Translations under genes and position numbers: made by a program
Part shown: positions 10,482-22,262 of the stretch, one piece after another
How positions within the stretch are numbered: position 1 is the stretch's first letter
How the letters are laid out: each line of letters starts with the position of its first letter
NCBI GenBank assembly: GCA_012064415.1
Contig: SSNU01000205.1
Coordinates: forward strand, 43,786-107,785
Source of the DNA: Gyrodactylus bullatarudis
Lineage: Eukaryota; Platyhelminthes; Monogenea; Gyrodactylidea; Gyrodactylidae
Length of the DNA: 64,000 nucleotides
Direction: 5' to 3'
Notes under the pieces: model-generated
What the model was told of the DNA's origin: nothing
The model's input: the letters and a program-made list of their open reading frames with translations, nothing else
The model's database searches: none

Positions 10482-12580
10482 ATGAAAATTTCTAACTGTC
10501 GAAAAGTAATCTAAAATAATTATATTTTCAAGCGCAAACGCGGAAATCAAGAATACATAACAGATAACCAACAAATTTGTTCCCAGAATAATGACAATAT
10601 TCAGAATAAGAAAAAATCTCTCAAGACAAAGAATGATTTTGTGACGAATAAGAATAATACTTCTCTTAATAGAAAGTCCGAAGAACAAATAAGAAAGTCT
10701 ACTGTGATTTCTACTCTTCCCCCTGAAGTTAAAGAATCTGTAAGTAATTCATCTTAATATTTCATAGGATAAGATGTTTTCTGTTCAACGATGGATTGAA
10801 AACTCTCCTCCCAACCTTCCTCCTTGGGTCCAAGTTACCTTTGATAAAGTTGCTATTCTGAGATCGTCCGAGTTTCCCTTTGAAGAAGACCAATTGATTA
10901 GACTAATTGGTAAAAAGTTCAAGTCATTTTCTAATCAAGCCAATATACATCGGTCTTGTGGAACTTCTTCAGTCAACTACCAGAACTATGGGACATCTTC
11001 AATCGATGGACGAGTTATCAACTGTTTAGACTGCTATTATAAATCCAATATTGAATCCCCTCTCAAGTCTAATGTCCTCTCCGTTCTTTCAAAGATGTCA
11101 AAGGAAGAAAATTACTTTTACAAGTCTCTTGCAAATACCAATGTTAGCATCCATGGCGATCCCAAGACTCTTAACAATGTCACAAATTGTCCTATTCACA
11201 CAAATGGAATAATCCCTACCTATAATTGTAATCCCGCAGCTAATACAAATGATAAAATTCACTTAATTAGTGGAGATTTGAACCAAAAACGTAACAATAT
11301 GGCTACTCCTATGGATCTTTCGGCTGACTCATGTACCCAGAGTTATAATCAGACTCAATATTGTCAATCAGTCAATAATAATCCCTCTTTTACTAATAAC
11401 AATAATTCAATGTCACAGGTTACACTTCCAGCCAGGTCAAATTATCAAATGACTAATGGTATGATTCACAATAAAAACACAAACTGTGTCGGCCCACCAT
11501 CCAGGAATAATCTAGCTAGCCATGTTATAAACGATCATAATAGACTGCTTTATCAAAAGCAAAAAGGTAATTTTCATATAGATAATTTTTTATTCATTAT
11601 TTCTACTTAACCCAAATGTATGTATAAAATGATGGGTTTTTATGTCACTTTCAAGGTGTGTGTGTGTGTGTGTGGTGGGGGTATGGGCTTCACTCTGTAT
11701 AACAACCTCTCATACAATCATCGTTTGGAATGTTGACTGTTCTTTTCTTAATTAGATTTACTCAAACTTGAACGAACTCTACTAAAAAATGTCTAGACTT
11801 TTTCAACATATCATCATCATCAATAATAATAATAGTGTTGATTTAAGAAATATATATACATATTATTGACTTTTTTACATCTTAACAACGCTCTACTAAA
11901 AATATTGACAAATCTAGCTCTCAAATAAATATTGTGGATCTTAATCAAAATTTTAAGACATTAATAATAATTCATTTGGTATCTCTTTGTATGCACTTGA
12001 CATCTTTATGGATGAATTCCTATCTCTTTTTAACTCTCTATGATTAATACAGTTTGTTTTAAATTTGATCTTTGAAAAATAAAATCGATAAAGCAACTTG
12101 GAAGAATTAAGAAAATGGTTATTCTCTTTATATATATAATGCCTTATTCATAGCAAATAAACCTCTGTAAATGTCATGCAAAACATGGATTTTTGTTAAT
12201 CAATTGCTTAAATTTCTTCTTTTCTCTTTTAGGACCTAATAATAATAATACAGATGACTACTCACATCCCATTGACTGCCAGGAGTCTGGAGACAAGAAT
12301 CAAGATCGTCTCTACAATGAGAAGGACACTCATCTCATTGTAAAAGTAAGTGAAACACTTTGACATGGTTCCATAACTCTGAAAAGATGATATAATCTTT
12401 ATTTTTTGCTAGTTTTTCAACGAATTCTTTGTCAATGGTAGTCTACCTTCTCTCCAAGAAGTCCGCATTCGTCTGTCCCAAACATCCCTAGGCCAACGGC
12501 GTACTCCAGTATCTGTTCGTGCCAAAATTAAGCGCCTCCAAGCTAGCGGGCGTTGGAGTGAATATCTTAACATGGTTTAA
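10482..12580 (+). CDS. uncharacterised basic, Asn/Ser-rich, probably nuclear protein
   Basis: Five exons join in phase: 10482-10505, 10533-10739, 10768-11566, 12233-12345 and 12413-12580, giving 436 residues. The first two introns are 27 and 28 bp; introns 3 and 4 are 666 and 67 bp. The N-terminus is strongly basic (NCRKRKRG), suggesting a nuclear localisation signal. An ordered segment follows (WIENSPPNLPPWVQVTFDK), then a long Asn- and Ser-rich linker. The C-terminal 55 residues look like a small helical domain: FFNEFF, LPSLQEVRIRLSQTSLGQRR, then SVRAKIKRLQ and GRW. I do not recognise the family; a DNA- or chromatin-associated role is a guess. An AATAAA lies at 13019-13024. It is divergent from the semaphorin. 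Confidence 0.75.
11655..11674. repeat. (GT)n microsatellite
   Basis: About ten GT units in the third intron of the uncharacterised gene, followed by a short G-rich run. Confidence 0.9.
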
Positions 12581-13998
12581 CACTAATGCCTTTCATTTCC
12601 TCTGCAAAACACAGCAGCTTCCGAAGCTTCCCGTCTCTCTATACACATTTTATCTATCAACTAGTGTAGTATATCTTATTAATTATGACTTTACATAAAC
12701 ATTTTCCGACAAATTTATAATCGTGTGTTATCATCATTATAAACACTATTAAATTATTATTTATCTTACGGGTCATTATCATTCAATGTGGATTTTGTTA
12801 TTTGATCTATCTATAGACATTGTTTAAAGAATATTGGCTCATCTAAAAATAATCTAGATGAGAGCCTCTGTTAATATTGATGTGGACTCAAAATGAAGAA
12901 AATCTGAGACATGTGCGGGATGGAGATTCCAAAGAAGACTTGATCCCCAAGTCACTCTTGGTGGATGAGAAATCTTTAATTAATAGTGAAATGTGTTAAT
13001 TTTTAAAAAAATCGTGTAAATAAATTTTATCTATTCTCAATCAATTTATTTACTATAAAGTGACTACTATTTAGTAGAGATGTAACAAATTTTTCAACCT
13101 ATTTTAAAAACCGACTCGAATGATAATACTATGAGTTCATAACATTATTTCATATAAGATCAAGTATCAGAATGCTTGTCCGTGATAATATTCAAGTTTA
13201 AAGATCAGACTTTTTTAAAAACGCCGCTAGATTTTCAATGAATTTTTACTACGTTTTTACTAAAATTTGAATATCTTTTTTGCTGATAAAGCTTCAAGGG
13301 GGTTTTCAATGAAAATAGCAATAGAATCATGTTAGGATCATTTCTGTTAAATTTTGCTATTCCACTATGCATGCAAGAGAATTTAGGGAAAATGGGCAAT
13401 GCACGACTATGCATGGGATTCCGAACGAATTTTCAGTTAATTTAGATCTCACACATCATCGTTATCAAAATTGTATGTGGATATTTCTCGGAAAACTTTG
13501 ATTTAAAAAAAGGTTACATCTCTACTATTTAGTAAGAATGCTATTTATTGGATATAAAAATAGAAGAATATACCATCTAGAGACTGCCGTTGCAAATTTC
13601 CTAATTTATTCCATTGGATTCAATGTCTCATCGAAATTGATGGATTACTTGACAAATTTCTTGATGCGCATTTCGACTCCCAGAAAATAAACTAGCTTAT
13701 CGCATGCGCAATTCAAGAGATTAATTATTCAAATCACACAGCAAAATTTGTTCAAACATTCAGGGCAAATTTATGTAAATTAATCATCCCATCATAGGAA
13801 AAAAATGACAAAATTTTTGTATTTTTAAGGCAATAGATTTTTATTTAAAACAACCAAAAAACAAAGAAAAATAAAATTGGAACAATCATTCAGGAACTGA
13901 GATTTTTTTCAAAACAATGTAGCATTCGAATAATGATAATCCAGTTTACTACATATAGTCTTGGTTTTTCTTCTAAATTGATGTTGTTGCATTTTAAT
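12581..13998. other. 3' UTR and intergenic sequence between convergent genes
   Basis: It holds the 3' UTR of the plus-strand gene (AATAAA at 13019-13024) and, at the right end, that of the minus-strand EF-hand gene (TTTATT, read as AATAAA on the minus strand, near 13834). Nothing else was recognised. Confidence 0.55.
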
Positions 13999-14205
13999 CT
14001 AAGATCTTGACATGAAGAAGTTGATAACTTCCTCAATGCTCAATTCTCCATCCTTGTTATCGTCATTCTCACTGATGAAAGCAGCAATATCTTCTTCAGA
14101 GAATTTTCCCTCAAGGGCCTTGCTCAATTCTGCAATGCTTAACTTTCCAGAGTTATCTTGGTCCAGAGATTTGAAGAATTCAGTAATTTCCGATTTGTTA
14201 ACCAT
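13999..14205 (-). CDS. small two-EF-hand calcium-binding protein
   Basis: An uninterrupted frame of 68 residues containing two EF-hand loops. Loop 1 is DQDNSGKLSIAE and loop 2 is ENDDNKDGELSIEE or a close register of it; both have the Gly and the hydrophobic residue expected at loop positions 6 and 8. There is no signal peptide or membrane segment, so it is probably cytosolic. Size and architecture match the 8 kDa (about 69-residue) calcium-binding proteins described from schistosomes and other flukes. A paralogue lies 11 kb away on the same strand (25223-25423). A CCAAT box and TATA box lie upstream. The minus-strand AATAAA at about 13834 would give a 3' UTR of roughly 150 bases. Confidence 0.92.
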   Translation of the reverse strand: MVNKSEITEFFKSLDQDNSGKLSIAELSKALEGKFSEEDIAAFISENDDNKDGELSIEEVINFFMSRS

Positions 14206-14274
14206 TTTTCGTTGGATATGCGTGTAAATGCTAGGGTGTAGCTTCGACTAGTGCCTTGATGGGGACGGAATTGT

Positions 14275-14310
14275 CTATTTATAAACTTTTTCATAGTCTA
14301 CTTTGATTGG
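14275..14310 (-). promoter_or_regulatory. TATA and CCAAT boxes of the EF-hand gene
   Basis: Read on the minus strand, GTTTATAAATAG (14286-14275) lies about 70 bp before the ATG, preceded by CCAAT (14310-14306). This spacing predicts transcription start near 14245-14250 and a 5' UTR of about 40 bases. Confidence 0.7.
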
Positions 14311-17261
14311 TTGAATTCCTATATCTCTTGAAGCAATAAAAATGAACAAAAATTATTGGCTACTGAATGTAAGCAAGAATGTTTCTAATGTATATTCGAT
14401 TTGAACATTGAAATTGTCTAAATTTACGAATTAACAAAATTATTTGTTCACTAAAAAGCAACCTTACATGAATTAAAAAATATCTCTAATGAGAGTAGGT
14501 TCTATTCATAGAATTCGTAATTCACATCAATCGATTGACAATTGTAGTGAAATTATAAAAAATAGTTACTAATTTTGTACACAATTCATTCTTTGTTCAA
14601 AAGTGTAGTGGAAGTATAGTAAAAGTATACAATAGTAAACAAACAAATATACTACCGAATGAATGTAAATGAATCATTACACGGATATATACCACAATTA
14701 TAATTCTACTACTGTATTTGAATAAATGATTCATTCATGTACCCAAATTACTATAGATATACTTGAAAGTAATTTATCTCCCTAGTACAGGAAATGATAA
14801 ATTGAGTTATTAATTTCTATCCTTGAGGGATGACTCCTCTGTGCGTTTTCTTCCTTCAAGTTTTTTTTATTTTCTTCGTCCTTTATAGAAGAGAATCAAT
14901 GCGTTTTATGATCGGATTATTGAAAAAAATTCTCCAAATTATAATAAAACACTAAAGAAAAGACTTTTGTCCATTTACAATAAGAAGAGAAGCTGCTTTA
15001 ACTACAATGTCAATTTGAACAAGAAAACAATTCAATTTGAACATTGAAAAAATGTTTTTTTGTCCATCTGATCATCAGATTTTGATCTGAAAAAAATTAA
15101 ACTGACAACAATGAATTTTATTTTCTCGTAAACTTTTTTTAAAGAATAATTATTATTTTGACAAAATTTTCTCTGAAATGCAATCATTCAAGGACTTAGA
15201 TTTTCATCATCGTGATGAGCGGAAATCTGGCCTTTTCCAAATAAACATTTTCATCTTTGAACTGCTGTATCAAGCAATATTGGCAAACTTGATCAAGTAT
15301 ATTGTTACTCATAAGGAACTAGCAAAAATAAGTGTTTTATTTAGTCAGGTCTCTTTAGACTTAACCTCGGACTTATATTTATATGGTATTACATTGTATA
15401 CTGTTCTCCCCTTCCAAAGAAGGTTCAAAGGTTAACTGCTCACTGAGAGGAAGGGATGTGAGTTGGTCTCGCTTTACACCCACCGTTCCTTTTTTGCTTA
15501 CGCTTCATTGACTGATTAATTTTCTTCCCTTCTTTTGCACTAATTGAAGGTTGACTAGAAGTTTGATCCTTTCTCAACTCTTCTTTTAAAGCTTTTCATT
15601 GTCAGAAATGTCAAAATTTGAAGTAGAATTATCACTAAATCAATTTAAAATTGTATTGTAAAAAGAAGATGTACTAAATGTTTAAAGGTTCATCAGTCGA
15701 GGTCACTTAAATCATTTAGGAGTTTCATGAGTTTATGCCATGAAATTTTACAAATTTTCAATGAAATTGTAAAAGATTAGGTTTATGAAAAAAAATTCAA
15801 TCTGCAAGGCATCAAAAATCTTTACTAAACTTTAGGAAAAATAATTTCTCCTTCACTGTTTTGTTAATTTTTCATTTGAACAAAGTTGAGTACAAATCTG
15901 ACATTTGAAATGTATCAAAAGGAACTGATACCATTTTCACAAGGCTGTATCATATTATTTTTAACTCTAAAGCTAGTCGACATGAACTTACTATCTTTAC
16001 AATCAAATCTACGGAAATTTCTTGAATTTTACAATGAAATGTTTCATGTTGAAATGAAAAGAAAACTGAAAATATTCAATCTGGTCAATTTTCGAATTCT
16101 ACTTTTTCAACGTTCAAGATCAAAATTTTTGATCGATTTCAAAGATATGAAGCAGTTTTGACACTGAAATTTCGGGTCATTATTAGAAGAAGAATTCTAA
16201 TTTGACCATAGAGGTTTTAGAGTAAAAGTAAATTTTGAATCTTTTTGCTTCGTGATAATCGAAAAATTCAAATCGTTCGATTCCCACTGTAACAACGAAT
16301 TTCTGTTAACTTCTTCAGGTAAATTGGAATTCTCCGTTCAAGGTTGATGCCAGTTTGCTCGATTTAAATTTTCGAGAGCGTTTAAAATTTTGATCTCAAA
16401 CATTGAATAAGTAGATTCAGTGCATGGCGAAACTCATGGATATCAGAAAATAAGACGTATCAAGAGTCAAAATTTATTCCTATTAATTTATAATTTATAT
16501 TTTGATTCTTTACAAATTCTCAGACATTAAACTTCAAAAAAGTATTCGGAATAGTGATTTTTCAATAATTCAAAAAATCATGAATAAATTGAATATTATT
16601 TTGGAAACGAATGAAAAATTTGAATTCGCTGTAGAATTTGGAGCTAGTCACGTTTTTAAAATTATTTAATTGAGCGTATTTCGTATGTCTATCTATCGAT
16701 AATTTATTAAAAAAGATGATAATTTTGCGAATCCATGAGTTTCGCAGTGCACTGTATGTCGCGCATTTTCATATTCCTTTTCCTATTCCTAACAACCTAT
16801 TCAGTCATATTGTTTAAGAGGAGTTTGTCTCATTGCAATAATTGCTCGAAATCTTGTAGAGAAGAAAATTATCTGAAAATGAATTTTAAAAATCGTGCAA
16901 TCAAATGTATACAATAGATTCAGTTAGGAATATTTAAAGATAAGCTATCAATTCCCATGAAATCTCATGATTTAGGCATATTATAAAATGATGAATTTTG
17001 ATAAGAATTCATGAAATATGAATTTCAAGCTAAATTACGTTTCCAGAAAATGATTTAGATGGAATCAGTTTAACTTTCTCCACTTGGGTAGGGTGTACTT
17101 TCTTAACTCAGAAACCGATTCCAGGGAGTACTAACGTATGATAATAAACTGGTATAAAAGAACAATGAATGATACCATGGAAAGATTCATTGTAAAATAC
17201 ATACACACTGTGATTACGTCGTGAGAATTCATTGATAACGATACTGGGGCAATCTGAAATT
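14311..17261. other. intergenic, no gene recognised
   Basis: AT-rich sequence with short open frames (for example 15178-15435 and 15886-16161) that show no domain, no codon bias and no splice context. Words such as TTGATCTCAAACATTGAAT near 16400 faintly resemble the family B foldback repeat. Nothing else was identified. Confidence 0.5.
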
Positions 17262-17486
17262 TTAAACCCCTTAGGTGCCGATGGACATATATGTCCATTT
17301 TCCAATTTTTTTGAACCTTCATAACTCTACCAATTTGATAGGTTTCTGGATCAATTAAAGTTTAAATTGAAGCCCACAATGTGAACTTGCATTAGTAATA
17401 TTTTTGGCCGAATAACTTTGTATCTTCATAGCTAAATTTTGGTTTTTATAAAAATTGTGAAATAGTCTCGGCACCGAAAGGGTTAA
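17262..17486. mobile_element. piggyBac-like MITE with TTAA ends
   Basis: A 225 bp element bounded by TTAA on both sides (17262-17265 and 17483-17486). The inverted ends are CCCCTTAGGTGCCGA on the left and TCGGCACCGAAAGGG on the right, about 13 of 15 positions complementary. A TTAA target and CCC...GGG ends are the hallmark of piggyBac-superfamily elements. There is no transposase. A diverged copy lies at about 8776-9013. Confidence 0.75.
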
Positions 17487-17912
17487 AAGCGTGAATGACA
17501 TAACGGAAAAGCATTTTCAATAAAAAATGATGAAAAAGCCGACACGAAGAACATACAATGGGCCTAATTCGATCTTTGAATCTGCAACGAACTTCTTGTA
17601 AGTTTAGTTTTTAATTAACATAAATGGTCGTTGAGATTTTAGGAAACACTCCATTATCTTGCAAAAGTCTACTTTGACCATTTTTACTGCTAGAAAATTA
17701 ATGATGATCTGAGGTCAGTTCAGAAATTGAATGGTGATACAATTGGTTTCTTTGTCTGTTAACGAAATCCTAAAAATAATGTTCAATTCCACTCACACAG
17801 AAATGTTCAAATTAAAGTTTAAAAAATTGAAAAAAAATCACGCCACCTCGAAAATTCATCGAGAATCTAGCTTTGGAAGGTTTATCCTTTGTATATAGAT
17901 ATTAGAGTCGCA

Positions 17913-18118
17913 ACAGTAAAAATATTTCTATTGAAGCATCTTATTTTCATTGAAACACGAATATATTTAGCCCCTAATTAAGTATTATCTCGACCAATCA
18001 GAATGCAGCAATTGATTTCTATACATTTAGATAGTTCCACATAAATAATACTTAATTAGGAGGTAAATATTCGTGTTTCAATAAAAATAAGATGTTTCAA
18101 TAGAAATATTTTTACTGT
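17913..18118. mobile_element. palindromic MITE, Tc1/mariner-like ends
   Basis: About 206 bp forming an inverted repeat with arms of about 75 bp (17913-17990 and 18043-18118). The ends are ACAGTAAAAATATTTCTATT and its complement. CAGT at the termini and TA beyond the right end suggest a Tc1/mariner origin; the left TA has become CA. The loop contains ATCTCGACCAATCAGAATGC. No coding capacity. Confidence 0.75.
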
Positions 18119-18562
18119 ATATTGAACAGAAGTATTTATGATACATTTTACGTTTAGCAATCTTTTAAATCTTACAAATAACAGGGGTAATTACAGTCTG
18201 TAATTTTCAGAGCATGATTCTCCTCTTTCAAGATTCTTCCTGATCAATTGATACAGAAGAATCTTTCAAAAAATTTTCTTCTTATGACGCCACGAGATAA
18301 GTCATGGCAGGCCCTAAGATTCAAAAACAAAGCATTCATTGATTTTTCCATTGTCTGTCGTCAAAGAACCAAATCTTCTATTTTTACCTACCTAACTCAA
18401 ATAAGAGACCTTCTATAGTAATTACCAGTGACCACACTTTGCTAGTAGGTTTAATGTCTAAAAACACTGTAATTTCCACATGTTGCTTATTTACAAAAAA
18501 CCTGTGTGTAGGTGGTGTCAATACCATCGGACATTTGAGTAATAGGAGACGAACGGGGGTTC

Positions 18563-18617
18563 TGGCCTAGTGGTTAGAAGCGTTGCCTCACAACGTTGAA
18601 GACCTGGGTCGAATCCC
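18563..18617 (+). promoter_or_regulatory. internal RNA polymerase III promoter (A and B boxes)
   Basis: TGGCCTAGTGG at 18563-18573 fits the A-box consensus TRGYNNARNGG. GGTCGAATCCC at 18607-18617 is a good B box. Spacing and surrounding sequence are those of a tRNA from the D-arm to the T-arm. It is not an intact tRNA gene because the acceptor stem cannot be closed and the T-arm runs directly into the ribozyme. Confidence 0.85.
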
Positions 18618-18674
18618 GGCTATGGTGTACTGACGAGTCCTAATAAGGACGAAACGCGTCTACATCTGCCACCG
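18617..18674 (+). ncRNA. type I hammerhead self-cleaving ribozyme
   Basis: The conserved core is present: CTGACGA (18630-18636), stem II GTCC-TAATAA-GGAC (18637-18650), then GAAA (18651-18654). A very short stem III (ACGCGT) follows, with GTC as the predicted cleavage triplet, so cutting would occur after C18660. Stem I forms from GGTGTA (18624-18629) with TACATC (18661-18666), an internal loop, then CGG with CCG. An internal loop in stem I is typical of schistosome hammerheads and supports tertiary contacts. The extremely short stem III suggests that efficient cleavage may need a dimer or multimer RNA. Confidence 0.9.
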
Positions 18675-19353
18675 TGAGTTGAATATCTAACATCTAGACA
18701 ATCTCCATCAAGTTAGAGTTCATATGGATATAGTAATAACCAGTGACCACACTTTGCTAGTATGTTAATTGTCTAAGAGACCTTCTGATTTCTGAAAGAA
18801 GATTAATTTTCTGTTAGGTTTTTCGAAATGTTTTGAGACTTAATCTCCAGTCTTCTCAGATGTAATCAGTAAATATATTTTTATGAATTAAATTTTTTTC
18901 TCTTGCGGAGTGGAGATTCTAGATTAGGGCACACCTATTGTTAGACTTAAATTATCCCTAGGACTGAAGCTGGGATAATTTTTGTGATGCTGTATGATTA
19001 ATATGATGATTACTAATTATGAATTTTTCTAAATTATCACTTTTCATTTGTAACAAGAGAATGTGCTATGACTTCTATTAGAAGATTGTACATAATTTAT
19101 TTTTATCGGCATTCATATTGTTTCTGTACATTTGTCGAGTGTTTTGTTTTGAAATCGCATTTTGCTTAAGAAAATTCTACACTCGAGAAATAATTCTAGC
19201 TCAATCTTAAAAAAAAGTTTGGATCTATTATTGTAAATGATATATTTTATTCATTCCGATAATGTATAAACCTTCAATGATATCAAACTTGGGATCATTC
19301 TGTATGAGTTCTTGGTCTATAATAAAAATGTAACAGAGAAATTGAATTATTTT

Positions 19354-20153
19354 CCAAAGGAGATAGAAAGTCTAAGACAAACAGTTAGACGATCTACCCA
19401 ATAAACCTCTCCATCCGGTTACAGATAATTGCTTTGATTGGCCCAAACAAAGTTTGTTTAACAAACTTTACAAATTTCATTGAAAAATACTCTGTATAAA
19501 AATACATGTCGGCGTAGGGTCGGCGAAAACTAAAGAACAACTTTTTAATCTTCATAGATTGGCTACAGTGTATGATTTAGGGAGAGATTAGGCTATCTAA
19601 GGCTATCTGTAAATATTTCAAAGCCATAATCACCATCTAGGGGTTCACAGGATTATTAGGTGAAAATAATAGAATACATTAAAGAAGTAATCATTATTTC
19701 TCACGGGTGTTTCGAGATTTTTATCGAAATTCAAGATTCAGTTAACTCTCAAGGTATTCATGTCAATTTTTACGTCCTAAAATCCAATAAAATCTATAGT
19801 TTAACCTCTTTGTGGATGAATAAGTTCAATTTTTCTCTTGCTTGAGATACCTAATTTCCGCGAATATATATTACTATCATTTTGCTGACTATTGTCTTGC
19901 ATTTTGAATGGTAGAAAACGATAAAAGATAGCGGGTGAATATGAAGTCTTTAGTTTTCGTCGGTTCTCATCTGACCCTACGCCGACATGTATTTTTATAC
20001 AGAGTATTTTTCAATGAAATTTGTAAAGTTTGTTAAACAAACTTTGTTTGGGCCAATCAAAGCAATTATCTGTAACCGGATGGAGAGGTTTATTGGGTAG
20101 ACCGTCTACTGTAGACGTCTAACTGTTTGTCTTAGATGTTCTATCTCCTTCGG
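19354..20153. mobile_element. non-autonomous DNA transposon with about 185-bp inverted ends
   Basis: The left arm (about 19354-19535) and right arm (about 19945-20153) are inverted copies containing GGCCCAAACAAAGTTTGTTT, AATACATGTCGGCGTAGGGT and, near the ends, GACAAACAGTTAGACG. The roughly 410 bp between them carry no transposase; a 61-codon frame at 19660-19845 has no recognisable domain. The high arm similarity suggests recent activity. No clear target-site duplication was read. Confidence 0.85.
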
Positions 20154-21789
20154 AAAAATGATTCCTTTCCTCTAGTCCCCTTAGTTCTTAGTTCAGGAAA
20201 TAAAAAGATAGAATCAATTCTAAGCAAGAATTTCTTCCGGGAAGCCTCAAATCATTCAACTAAAGCTAGTAAATATTAAGATTTTTTGTAAAAATCATAA
20301 TCTCCGATCCTCATATAGGTGCATATCAATAAATAATCAAGGAAACTTTGATTTCTTTTAAATAGTCTAACTGAGAACCTGACACGTTTCATACATGAAA
20401 GCCTTTCTCTATTTTCTTCTTTTTCACCTTTATTAGAATTGATCTCCTACATTTTGTTCATTTCTATTAATTACATACATGTCTGGACTTTTAAATTTTA
20501 GCCTAACCCTTATATACTAATTACTAATTATGCGTATAGTTGAATTGCAACAAACTGAAGTATTCAAGATAGTAAAAGCTGAATGAAAAATAATTTTTTT
20601 TAATTCTGACACATGAAAAATAATTTGTCAAGACTGCCATCTTACTGAGACTATATTCAAATTTTTCGGCCTCGTGTTAATTATAAAAAAGGAACGCTCA
20701 CGATTGGTTTGTCTATTTGCTTAACTGCAAATAATACAAATCGATAAATAATTTGTACAGTTAGTTATAATGAAGTAACCCTTATCCTTGTAAATAAATG
20801 TACATGATCGCCATATATATACTGAATTGTATAATTTGTATATTGGTAGTCAAAAATACAAATTACATTTGATAGCAATGTGTGTAATTCGATCACATTT
20901 TCCAATGCCAATATGAATTCTATTTTTAGCATTCACTAAAACTAACATTTACAACCCTCATAAAAGGTTTATCTAATAATTATTATTATAATTATGAACT
21001 CTTTTATAAAAAAAAGTGTTCATAATCTTGTTAGCTCTTCACATTGATAAATAATGCAATGCTTCAAAATGGATCAGATGACTTTAGAGTAAAGCATCAC
21101 TCTTCCTAGCTGGTGGAACAATGGGACATGAAGGGTTAAATAATCAATTATCAAAATTATAATGGACAAAATTTGAGCATTATTTATGATTATTAGGGCT
21201 CCTAAAGTTACCCCATAAATGACCTGGAAAATTTTCATTGATACCAAAAGTTGCGTTTTTTATCGTCTTTATCAATTTCAAATTTAAGATGGTTTTTAAT
21301 AACCATTGGTTGTAGCAGCTAGACCAGAAGAATCAATTTAAGAAGAAAAAAATTTTTTTCGATCAAGATCAGATCTCAGATCTTGGATCAAAAACAGGAT
21401 TGAAAAATATTTTTAAAACATTTATTTGACGAGCTAGAGATTTCTAAACTAAAAAATCATAATTTTTGAGGAAATTTGACCCTTACTCGTGTGATCGGAT
21501 CAGATCAAAGAGAAAAAAAAAATTTTTACCCTGTCTTGCTGATCGAAGACCATTCTGGGTTCTTCACTTGAACAACCAGAAAAGTAGAATTTTTTTTCTT
21601 TGATCAGGTTTACTTTCAAGTATTTTGATTTTATTTGAAATATAAATTATTTCTTTTCTGTATTAGTTTTTATTTTCATTTGATTCCAAAAATTTGCCAA
21701 AAAATTCAATTTCAACGGTATTTCTGCCATTTAAAATATAAATAATAAAAGGCATACTTATGAGTAAATATACAGATTAATGAAAATTG
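20154..21789. other. intergenic, no gene recognised
   Basis: AT-rich sequence with no open frame of note. Fragments around 21320-21560 repeat AGATCAGATC-like words but show no clear element structure. Confidence 0.5.
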
Positions 21790-22262
21790 ATTTTTAATCA
21801 AAAATAAGAATTCATTTCTGTGCATGAGGTGAAAAAAAATCAAGAGCTAAAAAAATTAAATTTAGTGTCAAATAAAATACAAACTGCATGCAACAGATTT
21901 ACGCGCCTTTTGTCATCAACATACCAAACTGAAATGAAATCCACGAAGAACTCCTTGTGGCTAAGAAGAGAACTCAAAACAATTACCCTAATCAAACTCT
22001 CACCCCTGGCTAACTCCAATCGTCAAGGCCTACGCTCCAATGTTCCTGAATATGGCAATCTAAAAAAGCTATCAATTTTCAACAAAGCCAAAATCATATT
22101 TAAAAAACTTAATCATAAGATGAAAACTCTTGATAATGATGAATTTAAAAAAGAATTAAAAAAACTTTATAATTTATAAATTTCCACAAAACTGAAGAAT
22201 CTATTTAATGTTTATATAGATAACACATGTATTGTTTAATAAATATTATTGTTATTATTATT
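21790..22262 (+). pseudogene. 3' remnant of a LINE-type retroelement
   Basis: The open frame 21820-22179 has a C-terminal half with LRSNVPEYGNLKK and FNKAKIIFKKLN. This resembles the short conserved tail of CR1/jockey-type reverse transcriptase proteins. It is followed by TAA, a short 3' UTR and a simple TTATTATTATTG tail. That combination is what a severely 5'-truncated LINE insertion leaves. The reverse-transcriptase core itself is absent, so the family is inferred. Confidence 0.5.

Larger units (their letters stand above)
18402..18786 (+). mobile_element. tRNA-derived SINE with hammerhead ribozyme, complete with target-site duplication
   Basis: A 359 bp insertion (18415-18773) bounded by a perfect 13-bp duplication, TAAGAGACCTTCT, at 18402-18414 and 18774-18786. 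The element begins and ends with the same 44-bp sequence (18415-18458 and 18730-18773, differing at only a few positions), which includes CCAGTGACCACACTTTGCTA. Between them lie pol III A and B boxes in a tRNA-like head and a hammerhead ribozyme. The period between the repeats is 315 bp. Such a structure is expected when a bit more than one unit of a tandem or circular RNA is reverse-transcribed and inserted by LINE machinery. The Sm-alpha elements of schistosomes likewise combine a pol III promoter with a hammerhead. Confidence 0.88.

Noticed and set aside
16735..16917. 60-residue frame with a hydrophobic stretch
   Set aside because: Looks like a signal anchor only because of AT-rich composition; no supporting context.
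18555..18620. Functional tRNA gene
   Set aside because: A and B boxes are present, but the acceptor stem cannot close and the T-arm runs into the ribozyme; it is the head of a SINE.
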